DNA from: Gammaproteobacteria bacterium
Lineage (GTDB): Bacteria; Pseudomonadota; Gammaproteobacteria; Xanthomonadales; SZUA-36
DNA length: 64,000 bases
Assembly (NCBI GenBank): GCA_021772915.1
Contig: JAJFLB010000026.1
Location: 79,279 to 143,278, forward strand
Reading direction: 5' to 3'
In this document: piece after piece, positions 62,491 to 64,000 of the stretch
How the letters are laid out: every line of letters begins with the position of its first letter
Numbering within the stretch: position 1 is the stretch's first letter
The notes under the pieces: generated by a model
The model's database searches: none
Told to the model about the DNA's origin: nothing
The model's input: only the letters and a program-made list of their open reading frames with translations
Program-made: the position numbers and the translations under genes

Positions 62491-63573
62491 TCACTGTATT
62501 TGCAGGTGAAGAAATTTCAGCAATCGATTTGCATGGTCAGAAACAAAAATTGTTGCCAAAACAACACTAAAAACACAAATCATGGAACTTGTTATCGCCA
62601 TTAGTGTGTTACTTCTTATCAACTCAGCTACTATCAGCATTACAATTGATAGCACCAAACTAATACCACATGAAGCGTATAGCCTGTTGATGAATGGACT
62701 CTTACGCTTCCTTCCAAATGAGAACGCAGCTGCTGGCAGGCCTAAATATACCGCTCCTATAAGCACGCTTGAAGTAACAAGGGACAATAAAAACGCCACT
62801 TCAGGCAAGCCACGAAACTTGGAAAATACCCATGAAGAGAAGTTCATAATATTGACAAACGGGTATAACAAGATATTTGCGGCTTTTTTAAGACGAGGAT
62901 GTTCTACTAATATCTGCGCAACTTCCGGACTAAATGAGTAGTAAAACCGATTAGCTACACGCAAGAAATTCTTGCCAGCTTTAGACTGTGCAATCTGCTG
63001 ATCGCGAAATTTTCTGATACTAACAACGCCGGGAGCCAGACGCGAACCCTGCGCTGCCGTCAGAATGGCACAACAACTTGAACCGACAACAGCTCTTTCT
63101 ACGATCATTTCTTCACGCCTGCCATTGGAATCTTCGAACCATCCCGTTTCATCATGAAACTTACCAAAACCGCGAGATTTGGCTTGGAATTGTGTTCTGT
63201 ATTCAACGTTAGCTTGACCTGCCCAATTGTCTCTGAGGTAGATCTTAAATTTAATAGTCTTGGAGTGACCAGGAGATATCGTGCTCCCTACCTGGGCGGC
63301 GTTGTAATTCCAACCTGCAAAGCCGACGACCCCCTCATAATAAGGGTAACTCGGGCTAACTATACGTATATCTATACTCTGCAAAACAATATCGCGTCTG
63401 GTGGATCCATAATGGGTGAGATTGGTGACAACAAAATGTCCTTCTAGTGGTGCAGATTTTCCTAAACATTCTGGATAAACCAGACTATATCCGACATATT
63501 GATCGGCAATTGCCAAGGACTGGATCGAAGACAAAATGCCGAACGTCAAGATTGCCCTGATGGTACGATACAT
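62491..63573 (-). CDS. Membrane protein with exported N-terminal domain and a variant CFI-box
   Basis: This 360-residue protein has a very strong ribosome site (GGAGGT). The signal peptide is MYRTIRAILTFGILSSIQSL...AIAD. An N-terminal beta-type domain (~25-160) has two Cys. Then CCAILTAAQGSRLAPGVV, SIRKFRDQQIAQSKAGKNFL and FYYSFSPEVAQILVEHP (~165-232) follow the CFI-box-CTERM pattern, whose usual opening is CFIATAAYGS. Unlike most CFI-box proteins it does not stop there: four membrane helices follow (VAFLLSLVTSSVLIGAVYLG, LYASCGISLVLSIVMLIVA, TLMAITSSMICVFSVVLATI). Codon use and lower GC suggest a different history from the operons. Function is unknown. Confidence 0.7.
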   Translation of the reverse strand: MYRTIRAILTFGILSSIQSLAIADQYVGYSLVYPECLGKSAPLEGHFVVTNLTHYGSTRRDIVLQSIDIRIVSPSYPYYEGVVGFAGWNYNAAQVGSTISPGHSKTIKFKIYLRDNWAGQANVEYRTQFQAKSRGFGKFHDETGWFEDSNGRREEMIVERAVVGSSCCAILTAAQGSRLAPGVVSIRKFRDQQIAQSKAGKNFLRVANRFYYSFSPEVAQILVEHPRLKKAANILLYPFVNIMNFSSWVFSKFRGLPEVAFLLSLVTSSVLIGAVYLGLPAAAFSFGRKRKSPFINRLYASCGISLVLSIVMLIVAELIRSNTLMAITSSMICVFSVVLATIFVSDHANRLLKFLHLQIQ

Positions 63574-63685
63574 TGTTTACCTCCTTCCCAGTTTACTTTC
63601 AAATAGATGACTATATTTGAAAACCTTGATTCTCTACCTAATACAAGCTAATAACCAGTCGAGATAAGTAATGTGCCAAAGAACC

Positions 63686-63745
63686 CAAAGAACCCGGACA
63701 CCCACAACTAATCGACAAAGAACCCGGACACCCACAACTAATCGA
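63686..63745. repeat. Perfect 30-bp tandem duplication
   Basis: Two identical 30-bp copies (63686-63715 and 63716-63745) each begin CAAAGAACCCGGACACCCAC and end CAACTAATCGA. A partial copy of the first bases (CAAAGAACCC) stands just upstream at 63677. On the minus strand the core reads GTGGGTGTCCGGGTTC, which resembles sequences I associate with IS200/REP-type elements; that link is from memory. Confidence 0.85.
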
Positions 63746-63884
63746 TATCCTACAAGACATCAAGTTGTTTTGTCCCTCGTTTCCTGAGCGAAAGTGTGCT
63801 GCAGGCTAACTGGATAACAGGGTGTTCCTGGATGGGTTTTGCTGGAAATCGGCTGGAACCGGCCACCGCCCTACAGCCTGGGAC

Positions 63885-63998
63885 TCAGGCAGTCAGTAAA
63901 TCCTGGTGTTTATGCCCGCTCCGGACAAAGTTCTCTACCAAAGGCATGGCCCTTGATGAATCGTCGTCCCACAGATTTGGCAAAGGACCTGAGCATAC
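63885..63998 (-). CDS. Possible C-terminal end of a gene entering from the right edge
   Basis: The minus-strand frame is open from the right edge to TGA 63885-63887 and reads GPLPNLWDDDSSRAMPLVEN then FVRSGHKHQDLLTA. The composition looks coding, but 37 codons are too few to name a family. Confidence 0.25.
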   Translation of the reverse strand, partial: VCSGPLPNLWDDDSSRAMPLVENFVRSGHKHQDLLTA

Positions 63999-64000
63999 TC

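Larger units (their letters stand above)
63574..64000. other. Gene-poor right end with a tandem repeat and a possible gene end
   Basis: It contains the 30-bp tandem duplication at 63686-63745 and, at the right edge, a minus-strand open frame that may be the end of a gene outside the window. Nothing else is recognised. Confidence 0.4.

Noticed and set aside
63686..63745. CRISPR repeat pair
   Set aside because: The two 30-bp copies abut directly with no spacer, and no cas gene is present.

Overview
The window looks like the chromosome of an environmental, probably aquatic, gammaproteobacterium. The marker gene orders clpS-clpA-infA and mnmA-hflD, a BaeSR-type two-component system with a divergent Spy/CpxP-like gene, and surface proteins with IPTL-CTERM-like and CFI-box-like C-termini all fit this. 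No phage, insertion sequence or CRISPR array is visible.

Region by region. 1-6.5 kb: a GCS2-like/CBS-domain protein cut by the left edge, a small lipoprotein and the giant helicase Lhr. 6.5-12.8 kb: a decayed gene remnant, an enoyl-CoA hydratase family gene, baeR-baeS with a divergent Spy-like gene (a BaeR-box-like site lies between them), a DUF1566 secreted protein and a zinc-ribbon protein. 12.9-20.6 kb: housekeeping genes acnA, hflD, mnmA, clpS, clpA and infA, plus tRNA-Gly and tRNA-Cys. 20.6-25.2 kb: a ~1530-residue DUF11-repeat surface protein. 25.5-28.3 kb: a large lipoprotein and an overlapping periplasmic protein gene.

28.3-39.5 kb is the most unusual block. Seven genes run leftwards, with a CHAT-TPR gene divergent from them. 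They encode two paralogous MotB-like/VWA proteins, an FHA protein, a MotA/TolQ/ExbB-type channel protein, a trypsin-like/FHA protein, a Ser/Thr kinase fused to an FGE-sulfatase-like domain, and a secreted protein. The predicted topology joins cytoplasmic phospho-signalling (kinase, FHA) to periplasmic VWA, FGE, trypsin-fold and CHAT domains through a proton-channel-like pair. Three of the enzyme folds (trypsin, CHAT, FGE) and one of the two VWA MIDAS sites lack their catalytic or metal-binding residues, while the kinase looks intact. I propose a proton-motive-force-coupled transenvelope signalling assembly built largely of pseudoenzymes. This is inference.

39.5-46.2 kb: a TPP-dependent decarboxylase-like gene, a FAD-linked hydroxy-acid oxidase gene and a coniferyl-aldehyde-dehydrogenase-like gene form an operon that could run 2-hydroxy acid to 2-oxo acid to aldehyde to acid. 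A TonB-like protein and a MATE exporter follow. 46.3-52.5 kb: a DUF1326 protein, folD and fhs (convergent), a DUF3179 membrane protein and a FadL-family outer-membrane channel.

52.8-60.7 kb is a corrinoid methyltransferase operon. It has a MEDS-domain regulator, corrinoid protein, UroD-family methyltransferase, MtrH-family methyltransferase, DUF1638 protein, RACo-like corrinoid activator and a second UroD-family methyltransferase. It has the parts of a methyl-group harvesting system feeding tetrahydrofolate, and folD/fhs nearby could oxidise the methyl group. Four 10-bp direct repeats precede the regulator gene, and related repeats in inverted orientation precede the operon; these are probable operators. 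61-64 kb: a YkgJ-type cysteine-cluster protein, two poorly known secreted or membrane proteins, a perfect 30-bp tandem duplication and mostly gene-free sequence.
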